A stretch of DNA of 64,000 nucleotides from Actinomadura latina NBRC 106108 (GTDB lineage Bacteria > Actinomycetota > Actinomycetes > Streptosporangiales > Streptosporangiaceae): assembly GCF_001552195.1 (NCBI RefSeq), contig NZ_BCQS01000003.1, positions 186,001 to 250,000 of the forward strand, given 5' to 3'. The notes beneath the pieces were generated by a model. It did not search any database. It was given only the letters and a program-made list of their open reading frames with translations, and was not told the DNA's origin. How positions within the stretch are numbered: the stretch's first letter is position 1; each line of letters starts with the position of its first letter. The position numbers and the translations under genes are program-made. This document shows, piece by piece, positions 42,911-50,418 of this stretch.

Positions 42911-42953
42911 CCGGTGGTACGTTACGCTGCTGTAAGCCCACAGTTACCACCGG
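42911..42953. promoter_or_regulatory. Inverted repeat upstream of the FN3-like surface protein gene
   Basis: CCGGTGGTA (42911-42919) and TACCACCGG (42945-42953) are perfect 9-bp arms 25 bases apart. The repeat lies 69 bases before the start of the surface protein gene. It could form an mRNA hairpin or a paired operator. Confidence 0.4.
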
Positions 42954-43021
42954 ACGCGTGTGCCCCCCGCGAGGTTCTCGGCGGGATGAGACGAGCAGGA
43001 CGCTGTCGAAGGGATTGAGGC

Positions 43022-44248
43022 GTGACCATCATTCGCAGGATCGGTGCGGTCGCGCTCGCGGCGCCCCTTGCGATGAGCTTCCCGGTGCTCGGCGTCCTGC
43101 CGGCGCAGGCCGCCACGACGAGTGTCATCACCCCGGCGAACGGGGCGGTCATCACCAGCGGGTCCCAGCTGACGGCCAAGGCCCACTTCGACTTCGCGAT
43201 CACCATGCAGCTGCGGGTGGAGGGCCCTGGGATCGGTGACAGGTTCCTCGCCGAACACGGCCTCTCCGGGGACATGACCGGCACTTTCCCGATCACCCGG
43301 AACGGCCGCTACAAGGTCTACCTGAAGGGCCAGCAGACCGGGCACATCTACGACTCCAACAGCTTCACCGTGCGGATCGCCCCGGCCGCTCCCACCGGAG
43401 TGTCCGCGAGCGTGTCCGGCGGCAAGCTCGTCGTGAAGTGGAACCGCGGCCTTGAGGACGACCTCACCGGCTACGCGCTCTCCGGCTCCGGCGTGAAGGG
43501 CAAGTCGGGCTCACTCGGCTCCCTCTGCCAGGGGACGAGCTGCTCCACGACCCTCTCGCTGAGCCGGTCGAGCGGCGCCGTCTCCGTCGGCGTCCGCGCC
43601 CGGCGCTCCACCGGGACGGGCGGCTCGCTGTACTCGAGCACCTCCTCGGCGACCGCCACGGTGGGCGGCGGATCCGGGTCGCTTCCCGGTGGCACCGCTC
43701 CGTCTCTCCCCTCGAACTCGAGCGTGCCGAGCGCCAGTACGCCGCTGACGCCGTTCAACAACGAGTCGCCGGTCACGCTGCCGTCCGTCCAGCCCGACGG
43801 CGCGACGCCCGGCTTCGCCTACCCCGCTCCGCAGATCGCCACGGACTCGCCGAAGGCCCAGAACGTCGCGGCCACCGACCGTCTCCAGTGGGGCAAGAGC
43901 GTGGGCATCGCGCTGATCCTGCTGATCGTCGCCGCCCACCTCGGAACGTGGACGCGCCGCCTGCGCGTCGTCCAGGCGGGTACGAGCAGCAAGGGCATGG
44001 CCGCCCGGGTAGCGCGCGGCGGCACCGGCCGCAAGCGGGTCAGCAAGTCGCGCGAGCAGATCGCACGCGCCGAGGCCATCGCCAAGACGGCCCCGGTGCT
44101 GTCCGCCGGCCTCAAGGCGTCCAAGTCCGGCAAGGCCAAGCCCTCCCGTCGCCCGGCGACCCTTGGCAAGGGCTCCAGCGGTGTGAACGTCCGGCTTGCC
44201 GAGTCAACCTCCACCAAGAAGCCCAAGCGCACCCACCGCCGCAAGTAG
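43022..44248 (+). CDS. Exported, membrane-anchored fibronectin-III-like protein
   Basis: The 408-residue protein has a signal peptide (residues 1-30, cleavage after QAA), a beta-rich domain (GAVITSGSQLTAKAHFDFAI), and an FN3-like module with PAAPTGVSASVSGGKLVVKW and a C-x-x-x-x-C pair (LCQGTSCSTT). A Ser/Pro-rich linker is followed by one membrane helix (VGIALILLIVAAHLGTW, about 295-311) and a long Lys/Arg/Ser-rich cytoplasmic tail ending THRRK. No enzyme domain is visible. It is exposed on the outside with an unusual basic cytoplasmic anchor; adhesion or complex assembly near the Tad system is possible. The GTG start follows AAGGGATTGAGGC. Confidence 0.82.
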   Translation: MTIIRRIGAVALAAPLAMSFPVLGVLPAQAATTSVITPANGAVITSGSQLTAKAHFDFAITMQLRVEGPGIGDRFLAEHGLSGDMTGTFPITRNGRYKVYLKGQQTGHIYDSNSFTVRIAPAAPTGVSASVSGGKLVVKWNRGLEDDLTGYALSGSGVKGKSGSLGSLCQGTSCSTTLSLSRSSGAVSVGVRARRSTGTGGSLYSSTSSATATVGGGSGSLPGGTAPSLPSNSSVPSASTPLTPFNNESPVTLPSVQPDGATPGFAYPAPQIATDSPKAQNVAATDRLQWGKSVGIALILLIVAAHLGTWTRRLRVVQAGTSSKGMAARVARGGTGRKRVSKSREQIARAEAIAKTAPVLSAGLKASKSGKAKPSRRPATLGKGSSGVNVRLAESTSTKKPKRTHRRK

Positions 44249-44582
44249 CCGCCCCGGAACACCTCCCAGGAGCGGTTCCAACACCCGCTGCCGATCGGCG
44301 CGCGCATCCCGCTAGGACGCCCGGACTCCCGCTGTAGCCGCGCCATCCCCCGATCGGCAACGCCATGACGTGTGGGAGCGGCCGCTGGGCTTGGGTGGGG
44401 TGGTGTTCTTGGGGAGTTGGGGACGTGGAGGAAGGTGTTGATCAGGAGGGGCTGGCGAGGCGGTTGGGCAGGGTCTAGGCTGCCTTGCCAGATCGGATCG
44501 CCCGGATCGTCCGGCAATGCGTCACTGTCGTCCGAGACCTCGGCCCCGTCCCTTCGGGCCTGATGGAGAGGAGACCCTCCGC
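44249..44582 (+). other. Gene-free interval before the LapA-like gene
   Basis: About 330 bases without a supportable gene. The last 110 bases should contain the promoter of the LapA-like gene; GTCTAGGCT near 44477 is a weak -10 candidate. Confidence 0.45.
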
Positions 44583-44954
44583 ATGATCTTCCTGGGGCTG
44601 ATCGTCGCGCTCGCCGCCGTCGTGGTGGGCGTCGCCGTGGTGCTGGACAACGCGGGAAGCGCCCAGATGTCCGTGTTCGGCGACGAGATTCCAGGGATCA
44701 CGCAGCAGTGGCACGTCTTCATGGCCGGCACCGTGGTCGCGATCGTGCTCATGGCTGGTCTGATGGTCGCGACGCTGGGCTTCAGGCGGGCGATGAACAT
44801 GCGCCGTGAACTGCGAGACCTGCGGGACGAGCACGAGGAGTCCCTGCAGACGCTGGAGATGGAGCGGCGGAAGCTGCAGCAGGCGCTCGCCCAGGCGCGC
44901 CGTGGGGTTGACGACCAGCCGTCGGTGCCGGCCCAACGCGTCGCACCGAACTGA
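44583..44954 (+). CDS. LapA-domain membrane protein (DUF1049-like)
   Basis: The 123-residue protein has two membrane helices (MIFLGLIVALAAVVVGVAVV; FMAGTVVAIVLMAGLMVATL) separated by a short outside loop. A cytoplasmic coiled coil (RELRDLRDEHEESLQTLEME and RRKLQQALAQARR) and a short disordered tail follow. This is the LapA/DUF1049 layout; in E. coli LapA works with LapB in LPS control, but in Gram-positives the role is unknown. GGAGAGGAG precedes the ATG. Confidence 0.85.
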   Translation: MIFLGLIVALAAVVVGVAVVLDNAGSAQMSVFGDEIPGITQQWHVFMAGTVVAIVLMAGLMVATLGFRRAMNMRRELRDLRDEHEESLQTLEMERRKLQQALAQARRGVDDQPSVPAQRVAPN

Positions 44955-45070
44955 TGACAGTTGCCCGTTGGACGGGTTGGTGAGGTGCGGGCCGCCGGGT
45001 TTTCGGTGGCTCGCTGCCGCCCAGGGGCTTGGGGAGTGAGCGTTATCAGCGCGGTGCCGGTGCGCGAGGC

Positions 45071-45517
45071 TCAGGTGAGGGCGGCGGCCAGGAAGGCGAA
45101 CGCGGCGATGATGACGGCGACGCGGACGTAGTGGAAGCGGTCCCAGCGGTTCATCTGCTGCTTCCAGTCGGCGGGCCGGTTCTCGGGGGTCCACGTCTTG
45201 CCCCGGTTGTTGATGGGGACGAGCAGCAGGATCGACATGATCACGCTGACGATCAGCAGTGCGCCGGCGGTGATGGTGAGGCCGGTGCCGGGGTGGTGCC
45301 ATCCGGCGATGGCCAAGACCGCGACGAGGACGAGCGAGGTGATGTACCAGACCGGCATCACGGCGCCGAGCATCCGGCCCCCGTGCGCGCGGCCGAGTTG
45401 GCCACTGTCGTCGGGGAGTGCGTTGAGGATCGGGTTGATGACGAAGGCGACGGAGAACTCCACCCCCACCATCACGCCGACGACCACAATGGTGAAGACC
45501 TCGAGTGTGTGGAACAT
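45071..45517 (-). CDS. DUF1772-like four-helix membrane protein
   Basis: The 148-residue protein has four hydrophobic helices (VFTIVVVGVMVGVEFSVAFV, WYITSLVLVAVLAIAGW, LTITAGALLIVSVIMSILL, VRVAVIIAAFAFLAAAL) and the family motif PINNRGKTWTPENRPADWKQ. DUF1772 proteins (anthrone-oxygenase-like) have unknown function in actinomycetes. It is divergent from a TetR gene across 88 bases that hold repeated CTAG palindromes, so it is probably the regulator's target. Confidence 0.85.
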   Translation of the reverse strand: MFHTLEVFTIVVVGVMVGVEFSVAFVINPILNALPDDSGQLGRAHGGRMLGAVMPVWYITSLVLVAVLAIAGWHHPGTGLTITAGALLIVSVIMSILLLVPINNRGKTWTPENRPADWKQQMNRWDRFHYVRVAVIIAAFAFLAAALT

Positions 45518-45532
45518 GATGACCTCAGGAAT

Positions 45533-45596
45533 CTAGTGTTGCTAGCTGGTGAGTCAACGCTAGTACTGCTGCCGCTCGCTTGTCTAGCGATGCTAG
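45533..45596. promoter_or_regulatory. Repeated CTAG operators between DUF1772 and TetR genes
   Basis: CTAGTGTTGCTAG (45533-45545) and CTAGCGATGCTAG (45584-45596) are two copies of CTAG-N5-CTAG. CAACGCTAG (45555-45563) adds an inverted half matching CTAGTGTTG with one change. CTAG is rare in high-GC DNA, so the cluster is notable. It most likely binds the adjacent TetR protein. Confidence 0.65.
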
Positions 45597-45605
45597 GATC
45601 GCAGT

Positions 45606-46184
45606 ATGTCGGTACAGGAACGCAAGCAGCGCGAACGCGCGGACCGCGAGCGCCTCATCGTGGCGACGGCACGCGAACTCGCCGAGCAGCAGGGCTGGGA
45701 CGCGGTCACCACCCGCCGGCTCGCCGAGCGCATCGAGTACAGCCAGCCCGTCCTCTACAGCCACTTCCGCGGCAAGCGCGAGATCATCGGCGCCGTCGCC
45801 CTCGAAGGCGCCACCGAGATGGCCGCGGCGCTGCGGGCCGCGGCCTCCGCCGCGGACGGCCCGCGCGCCCGGGTCACCGCCCTCGCCCGCGCCTACCTCG
45901 ACTTCGCCACACGCAACCCGGCGGTCTACGACGCCATGTTCGAACTCGACGGCGGCCTGGCGTTCGCGAACGAGGACACCCCAGAGCCCCTGAAGGACGC
46001 CTTCGCCGCCCTGCTGGAGGGTCTCGGAGAGGTTGCCGGCGACGGCGTCCACCCGGGGCTGTTCACCGAGGTGTTCTGGGCGGCCCTGCACGGGCTGGCG
46101 ACCCTGACCCGGGCGGGACGCCTGCCGCCGGAGCACACCGAGCCGAGGCTGGAGCTGCTGATGGACCGGCTCATCAAGCTCTGA
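45606..46184 (+). CDS. TetR-family regulator (WHG-type C-terminal domain)
   Basis: The 192-residue repressor has an HTH at about 15-60 (IVATARELAEQQGWDAVTTR, then SQPVLYSHFRGKREIIGAV) and a C-terminal ligand domain (ARVTALARAYLDFATRNPAV, GLFTEVFWAALHGLATLTRA) resembling the TetR_C/WHG group. Its ATG is 10 bases from the nearest CTAG palindrome, so it probably represses itself and the DUF1772 gene. The inducer is unknown. Confidence 0.9.
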   Translation: MSVQERKQRERADRERLIVATARELAEQQGWDAVTTRRLAERIEYSQPVLYSHFRGKREIIGAVALEGATEMAAALRAAASAADGPRARVTALARAYLDFATRNPAVYDAMFELDGGLAFANEDTPEPLKDAFAALLEGLGEVAGDGVHPGLFTEVFWAALHGLATLTRAGRLPPEHTEPRLELLMDRLIKL

Positions 46185-46463
46185 TTCACCGTCCCTGCCG
46201 GGCATGTAGCCGGGCCCCGCTTCTGGTCACCGCGCCCACACGGCGCAGCCGCAGATCGCCGGGCCCCGTACCCCGACCGGCACTTGCCCCGGAAGCCGTG
46301 GTGCTCATTGATCACGACCTGATACGCACCCGAGTGCGGGCACCGCTGGGTGCGCTCTGACGACACCGAGCGCCCAACCCGGCCTACGACCGGTCCTTAG
46401 TGGGCGCTCTGCCCCGCTTCGGTGGGGAGGTGAACTCGTGTCAGTCCCGGGAGGGGCGGGCCG

Positions 46464-48773
46464 TCACTTGGGGGCGTGGGCCAGTAGGACGGCCAGGAGG
46501 GAAAGGGCGCCGTGTTTGTCCAACGGGTCGTTGCCGTTGCCGCACTTGGGCGACTGGATGCAGGACGGGCAGCCTGAGTCGCACTCGCACGACGCGATGG
46601 CGTCGCGGGTTGCGTGCAGCCAGGTAGAGGCGTCCGCGTAGCCGCGTTCGGCGAAGCCGGCGCCGCCTTCGTGGCCGTCGTAGACGAAGACGGTGAGGAG
46701 ACCCGTGTCGGGGTGGACGGCCGTGGACACGCCGCCGATGTCCCAGCGGTCGCAGGTGGCGAACAGGGGGAGAAGGCCGATCGAGGCGTGTTCGGCGGCG
46801 TGGGCGGCGCCCGCCAGGTCGAGGTCGTCCAAGGACGAGACCTGCGCTTCGGAAAGCGTCCACCATACGGCGCGGGTGCGGAGGGTGCGGGGCGGTAGGT
46901 CCAGGGGTTTCTCGCCGAGCATCTCGCCTGTCTGCAGGCGGCGCATCTGGTAGGCGACGACCTGACGGGTGACTTCGACGGTTCCGAAGCAGAGGGTTGC
47001 CTCGCCCCAGGAGATCGAGCGGAGGCGCTCGACGACGCTGATGTCGGTCACATCGCGAGCGGTCGTCGAATAGTCGGGGTCGGCTGCTTCTACGAGCGCG
47101 ACGGAATCGTCCAGGTCGAGTGTCTGGACGATGTAGGACTCGCCCTGGTGGATGTACACGGCGCCCTCGTGGACGGTCGTGTGCGCCGACGCCTCGTCCA
47201 CGGTGCCGAGGAGGCGGCCCGTCGACAGTTCCACCACCTGGATGGGGGCGCCGCCCGCTCCGCGGATGTCGGCCAGGTCGGCGGCCTTGTCGCGGCGCGT
47301 CCAGTACCAGCCCGCCGGGCGCCGGCGGAGGAACCCCCGGCGGACGAGGTCGGGCAGCAGGTCGGCGGTCGCCGGGCCGAACAGCGGGAGATCCTCCTCG
47401 GTGAGCGGCATCTCGGACGCGGCGGAGCAGAGGTGTGGTTCCAGGACGTACGGGTTGTCCGGGTCGAGCACGGTCGCCTCGACGGGCGTCCCGAAGATCG
47501 CCTCGGGGTGGTGGACGAGGAACGTGTCCAGCGGGTCGTCCCGCGCGACGAGGATGGCGAGGGCGGACTGCCCGGAACGTCCGGCGCGTCCGGCCTGCTG
47601 CCAGAGGGACGCGCGGGTGCCGGGCCAGCCGCAGACGAGGACGGCGTCGAGACCGGAGACGTCAACGCCGAGTTCCAGTGCGTTGGTGCTCGCCAAGCCG
47701 ACGATGGAGCGGGAGCGCAGGGCCGCTTCCAGTGCGCGCCGTTCTTCGGGCAGATAACCCGCGCGGTAGGCGGCGATCTGGTCGGCCAGGGCCGGAGCGA
47801 CGTCGTGCAGCGCGCGCTTGGCGCTGAGTGCCACCGACTCTGCCCCGCGCCTGGACCGGACGAACGCGAGCGTCTGGACACCTTCGACGACGAGGTCGGC
47901 CAGCAGGTCGCCCGCCTCGGCCGTGGCGGTGCGGCGAACGGGGGCGCCCCGCTCACCGCGCAACTCGGTCAGCGGCGGCTCCCACAGCGCGAAGGTCGCG
48001 GGCCCGCGCGGCGAGGCGTCGTCGTCGATCGCGACGACGTCCAGCCCGGTGAGGCGGGACGCGGCGGACGCGGGCGAGGACGTCGTCGCCGAAGCGAGGA
48101 TGAACGTCGGGGACGCGTGGTACCGCTTGCACAGCCGGCGCAGGCGGCGCAGCACCTGCGCGACGTGGGACCCGAACACGCCCCGGTAGCCATGGGCCTC
48201 GTCGATGATCACGTAGCGGAGGCGGCGCAGGAAGGAGGACCATCGGGCATGCCCGGGCAGGATCGAGCGGTGCAGCATGTCCGGATTGGTCAGCACATAG
48301 TTGGCGTGCTGCCGGACCCACGTCCGCTCGTCCTGCGGCGTGTCGCCGTCGTAGGTCGCCGCACGGACGCGCGTCAGATGCAGGGAGCGGAGCGCGCGGA
48401 GCTGGTCGGCGGCCAGCGCCTTGGTCGGCGACAGGTAGAGGATCGTCCCCTCTTGCCGGGGATTCTCCTCCCCGGCATAGATCGCCTCGATGCAGGGCAG
48501 CAGGTAGGCGAGGGATTTTCCGGACGCGGTCCCTGTGGCGATGATCACAGACCGTCCCGCGCGGGCGTGTTCGGCGGCGGCGGCCTGGTGTTCCCAGGGC
48601 GCCTCGATGCCCGCCGCGGCGAGCCGCTCGACCAGCAGCGGGGGCGCCCACGCCGGCCACCCGGCCCGGCGGCCCTGACGTGCGGGAACGCGCTCCACAT
48701 GGGTGATGCGGTCGCGCCGCGACGGGTCGGCGAGGAGCCGGTCGAGGGGAGTTGAAGATCTTTGGACGCCCAT
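46464..48773 (-). CDS. DEAD/DEAH-box helicase with DUF1998 zinc domain (MrfA/Rv3649-like)
   Basis: The 769-residue superfamily 2 helicase has GTASGKSLAY (Walker A), YLSPTKALAADQ (Ia), IIDEAHGYRG (II), LASATTSSP (III) and GRAGRSGQSA (VI). The C-terminal DUF1998 region carries four Cys in CECDSGCPSCIQSPKCGNG for zinc. This is the layout of Bacillus MrfA, a 3'-5' DNA helicase in mitomycin C crosslink repair, and of mycobacterial Rv3649. The ATG at 48773 is the only good start. Its position next to the Tad region is as in mycobacteria. Confidence 0.92.
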   Translation of the reverse strand: MGVQRSSTPLDRLLADPSRRDRITHVERVPARQGRRAGWPAWAPPLLVERLAAAGIEAPWEHQAAAAEHARAGRSVIIATGTASGKSLAYLLPCIEAIYAGEENPRQEGTILYLSPTKALAADQLRALRSLHLTRVRAATYDGDTPQDERTWVRQHANYVLTNPDMLHRSILPGHARWSSFLRRLRYVIIDEAHGYRGVFGSHVAQVLRRLRRLCKRYHASPTFILASATTSSPASAASRLTGLDVVAIDDDASPRGPATFALWEPPLTELRGERGAPVRRTATAEAGDLLADLVVEGVQTLAFVRSRRGAESVALSAKRALHDVAPALADQIAAYRAGYLPEERRALEAALRSRSIVGLASTNALELGVDVSGLDAVLVCGWPGTRASLWQQAGRAGRSGQSALAILVARDDPLDTFLVHHPEAIFGTPVEATVLDPDNPYVLEPHLCSAASEMPLTEEDLPLFGPATADLLPDLVRRGFLRRRPAGWYWTRRDKAADLADIRGAGGAPIQVVELSTGRLLGTVDEASAHTTVHEGAVYIHQGESYIVQTLDLDDSVALVEAADPDYSTTARDVTDISVVERLRSISWGEATLCFGTVEVTRQVVAYQMRRLQTGEMLGEKPLDLPPRTLRTRAVWWTLSEAQVSSLDDLDLAGAAHAAEHASIGLLPLFATCDRWDIGGVSTAVHPDTGLLTVFVYDGHEGGAGFAERGYADASTWLHATRDAIASCECDSGCPSCIQSPKCGNGNDPLDKHGALSLLAVLLAHAPK

Positions 48774-48886
48774 CAGGTTTTCAGTTTGCCAGCCTGGGCA
48801 AAACTACGGGAACGCCCCGGCGCCGATGTGCCCGTCCCCCCTGCCCTGGCCGGTAGATAAGCAGGTCAGACGTATGGCGCGAACTT

Positions 48887-48902
48887 TCGCCCGAGTGGGC
48901 GA
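48887..48902. promoter_or_regulatory. Palindrome upstream of bldG
   Basis: TCGCCC-GAGT-GGGCGA is a perfect 6-bp inverted repeat 119 bases before the bldG start, within its promoter region. A regulator for it cannot be named. Confidence 0.35.
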
Positions 48903-49020
48903 TTACGTGCGTGTACGACGCCGGAGCGTGGTTGAATCACGGCGAAGTCTCGATGGTCGGCCACCGTTCGGCGGCGCGGGCATCGGGATCGGATAGAGCT
49001 GCACGGCGCGTGGAGGATCT

Positions 49021-49374
49021 GTGGACCTGAAGGTGAACGACTACACCACCGACGATGGCCTCACCGTCATCAACGTGGAGGGCGAGATCGACGTCTACAC
49101 GGCGCCGAAGCTTCGCGAGAAGCTCATCGACCTGGTCAACAAGGGCAAGTTCCACCTGCTCGTGGACATGGAGAAGGTGGAGTTCCTCGACTCCACCGGC
49201 CTCGGCGTCCTCGTCGGCGGGCTCAAGCGGGTGCGCGCCCACGACGGCTCCCTGGAACTGGTGTGCACCCAGGAGCGCATCCTCAAGATCTTCCGGATCA
49301 CGGGGTTGACCAAGGTCTTCGGCATCCACGACTCGATCGCCGACGCCGAGGCAAAGCGCAAGGACGCGAAGTAG
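49021..49374 (+). CDS. bldG: Anti-sigma factor antagonist (STAS domain), BldG-like
   Basis: The 117-residue STAS protein has the signatures [19 protein letters not shown] and [20 protein letters not shown], in which the Ser of DSTGLG is the phosphorylation site. It is very close to Streptomyces BldG, which controls development and stress sigma factors by partner switching. The GTG start follows GTGGAGGATCT. The neighbouring ATP-binding gene, 17 bases downstream, is the expected kinase/anti-sigma partner. Confidence 0.93.
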   Translation: MDLKVNDYTTDDGLTVINVEGEIDVYTAPKLREKLIDLVNKGKFHLLVDMEKVEFLDSTGLGVLVGGLKRVRAHDGSLELVCTQERILKIFRITGLTKVFGIHDSIADAEAKRKDAK

Positions 49375-49390
49375 GCGGCTTGTAACCGAG

Positions 49391-49831
49391 ATGTCGACCG
49401 TTGAACTGTCCTTCAGCGCGCTGCCCGTCCACGTACGGACCGCCCGCCTGATCGTGACCGCCGTGGCCCGCCGCAGCGGCGTCGCCGAGCCGCTGCTGGA
49501 CGAGGTCAGGCTCGCAGTCGGCGAGGCGTGCTCGCGTGCCGTGGAGGCGCATCGCCGGCACTGCCCGGACGAGCCCGTCCGCCTCGAACTGAGCGGCGCC
49601 GACCGCCGCTTCGAGGTGACCGTCAGCGACACCGTCCCCGGCGACGACACGCCGGGCGACCTCCAGGCGGCCGTGGACGCGGACGAGTTCGAGCACGGCT
49701 GGGGCGAGGGCGCCGCGGAGCTGGGGCTGGCGGTCATCGCTGGGCTCGCCGACGACGTGGAGATCGCCGCCACGCCCAAGGGGGTCCAGATACGGATGAG
49801 CTGGCCGGCCGAGGCCGAGGCGACCATCTAG
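49391..49831 (+). CDS. Anti-sigma factor kinase (RsbW-like ATP-binding protein)
   Basis: The 146-residue protein has a GHKL ATPase fold. LLDEVRLAVGEACSRAVEAH is the N box, with Cys in place of the usual Asn (EACSRA instead of EACTNA). FEVTVSDTVPGDD is the G1 region and GAAELGLAVIAGLAD the G2. The changed N box could weaken ATP binding. It corresponds to the anti-sigma partner downstream of bldG in Streptomyces. Co-transcription is likely given the 16-base gap. Confidence 0.87.
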   Translation: MSTVELSFSALPVHVRTARLIVTAVARRSGVAEPLLDEVRLAVGEACSRAVEAHRRHCPDEPVRLELSGADRRFEVTVSDTVPGDDTPGDLQAAVDADEFEHGWGEGAAELGLAVIAGLADDVEIAATPKGVQIRMSWPAEAEATI

Positions 49832-49857
49832 CCGCGCACCGCCCCACCCACGACCAG

Positions 49858-49882
49858 AGGCCCCGCCACACCAGCGGGGCCT
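49858..49882 (+). terminator. Terminator after the bldG operon
   Basis: AGGCCCCGC pairs with GCGGGGCCT (9 bp, loop CACACCA) 27 bases after the stop codon of the anti-sigma gene. Confidence 0.75.
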
Positions 49883-50418
49883 TAGTCATCCCCGCGCCCG
49901 GCCCTGCCTCAATCCCGGCCCGGAGCCCGCGCCGTCGCGCCGGGCCGGGCCGGGCCTCAACTGTGACCCCGCCCGAGCCGCGTCTCGGCCCGGGTTTGGG
50001 GCTGGTGTTGCTGGTGTTATGAGATTCTCTTCTAGTCGATCTCGGTTCGAGACGATTTGGGTCTGGACATATTGTGTGTTAAAGCCTAGCTTTAATGGGA
50101 CGCCGACCGCCCGGGCGAGGCGCCGATTGTCGCGTGCGCGTGTCAAGGTGGCGGTGAGGTAAGGGTTGTCTAACCCAGGCTGACCTGGGGTGATGGCGGC
50201 TGTCCCGGCGTATAGGTCAATTTCCGGCGTATCGCTTGTTGCATTTCGGCGACATCTCCGCCAAGGGCCGGGCGGCCTTAACATTCGACTTGCGCGTGCG
50301 TAGACTCCCGGCACCCGCGTTGCCGTGCGAGGCGTTCGAAATCATGACTCGCGGGGTACGCGGTAAAGATCGTCTTTTGTGACGGTCGAGATCGCAATAC
50401 CCCTGTCGAGGAGGACGG
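49883..50418 (+). other. Promoter-rich interval upstream of hppA
   Basis: About 540 bases without a supportable gene. The middle (50020-50100) is unusually AT-rich for this genome and contains TTAAAG-CCTAG-CTTTAA (50079-50095), a perfect 6-bp palindrome. A second GTCTAACCCAGGCTGACCTGGGG symmetry lies near 50168-50190. The region probably holds regulated promoters for hppA. Confidence 0.5.
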
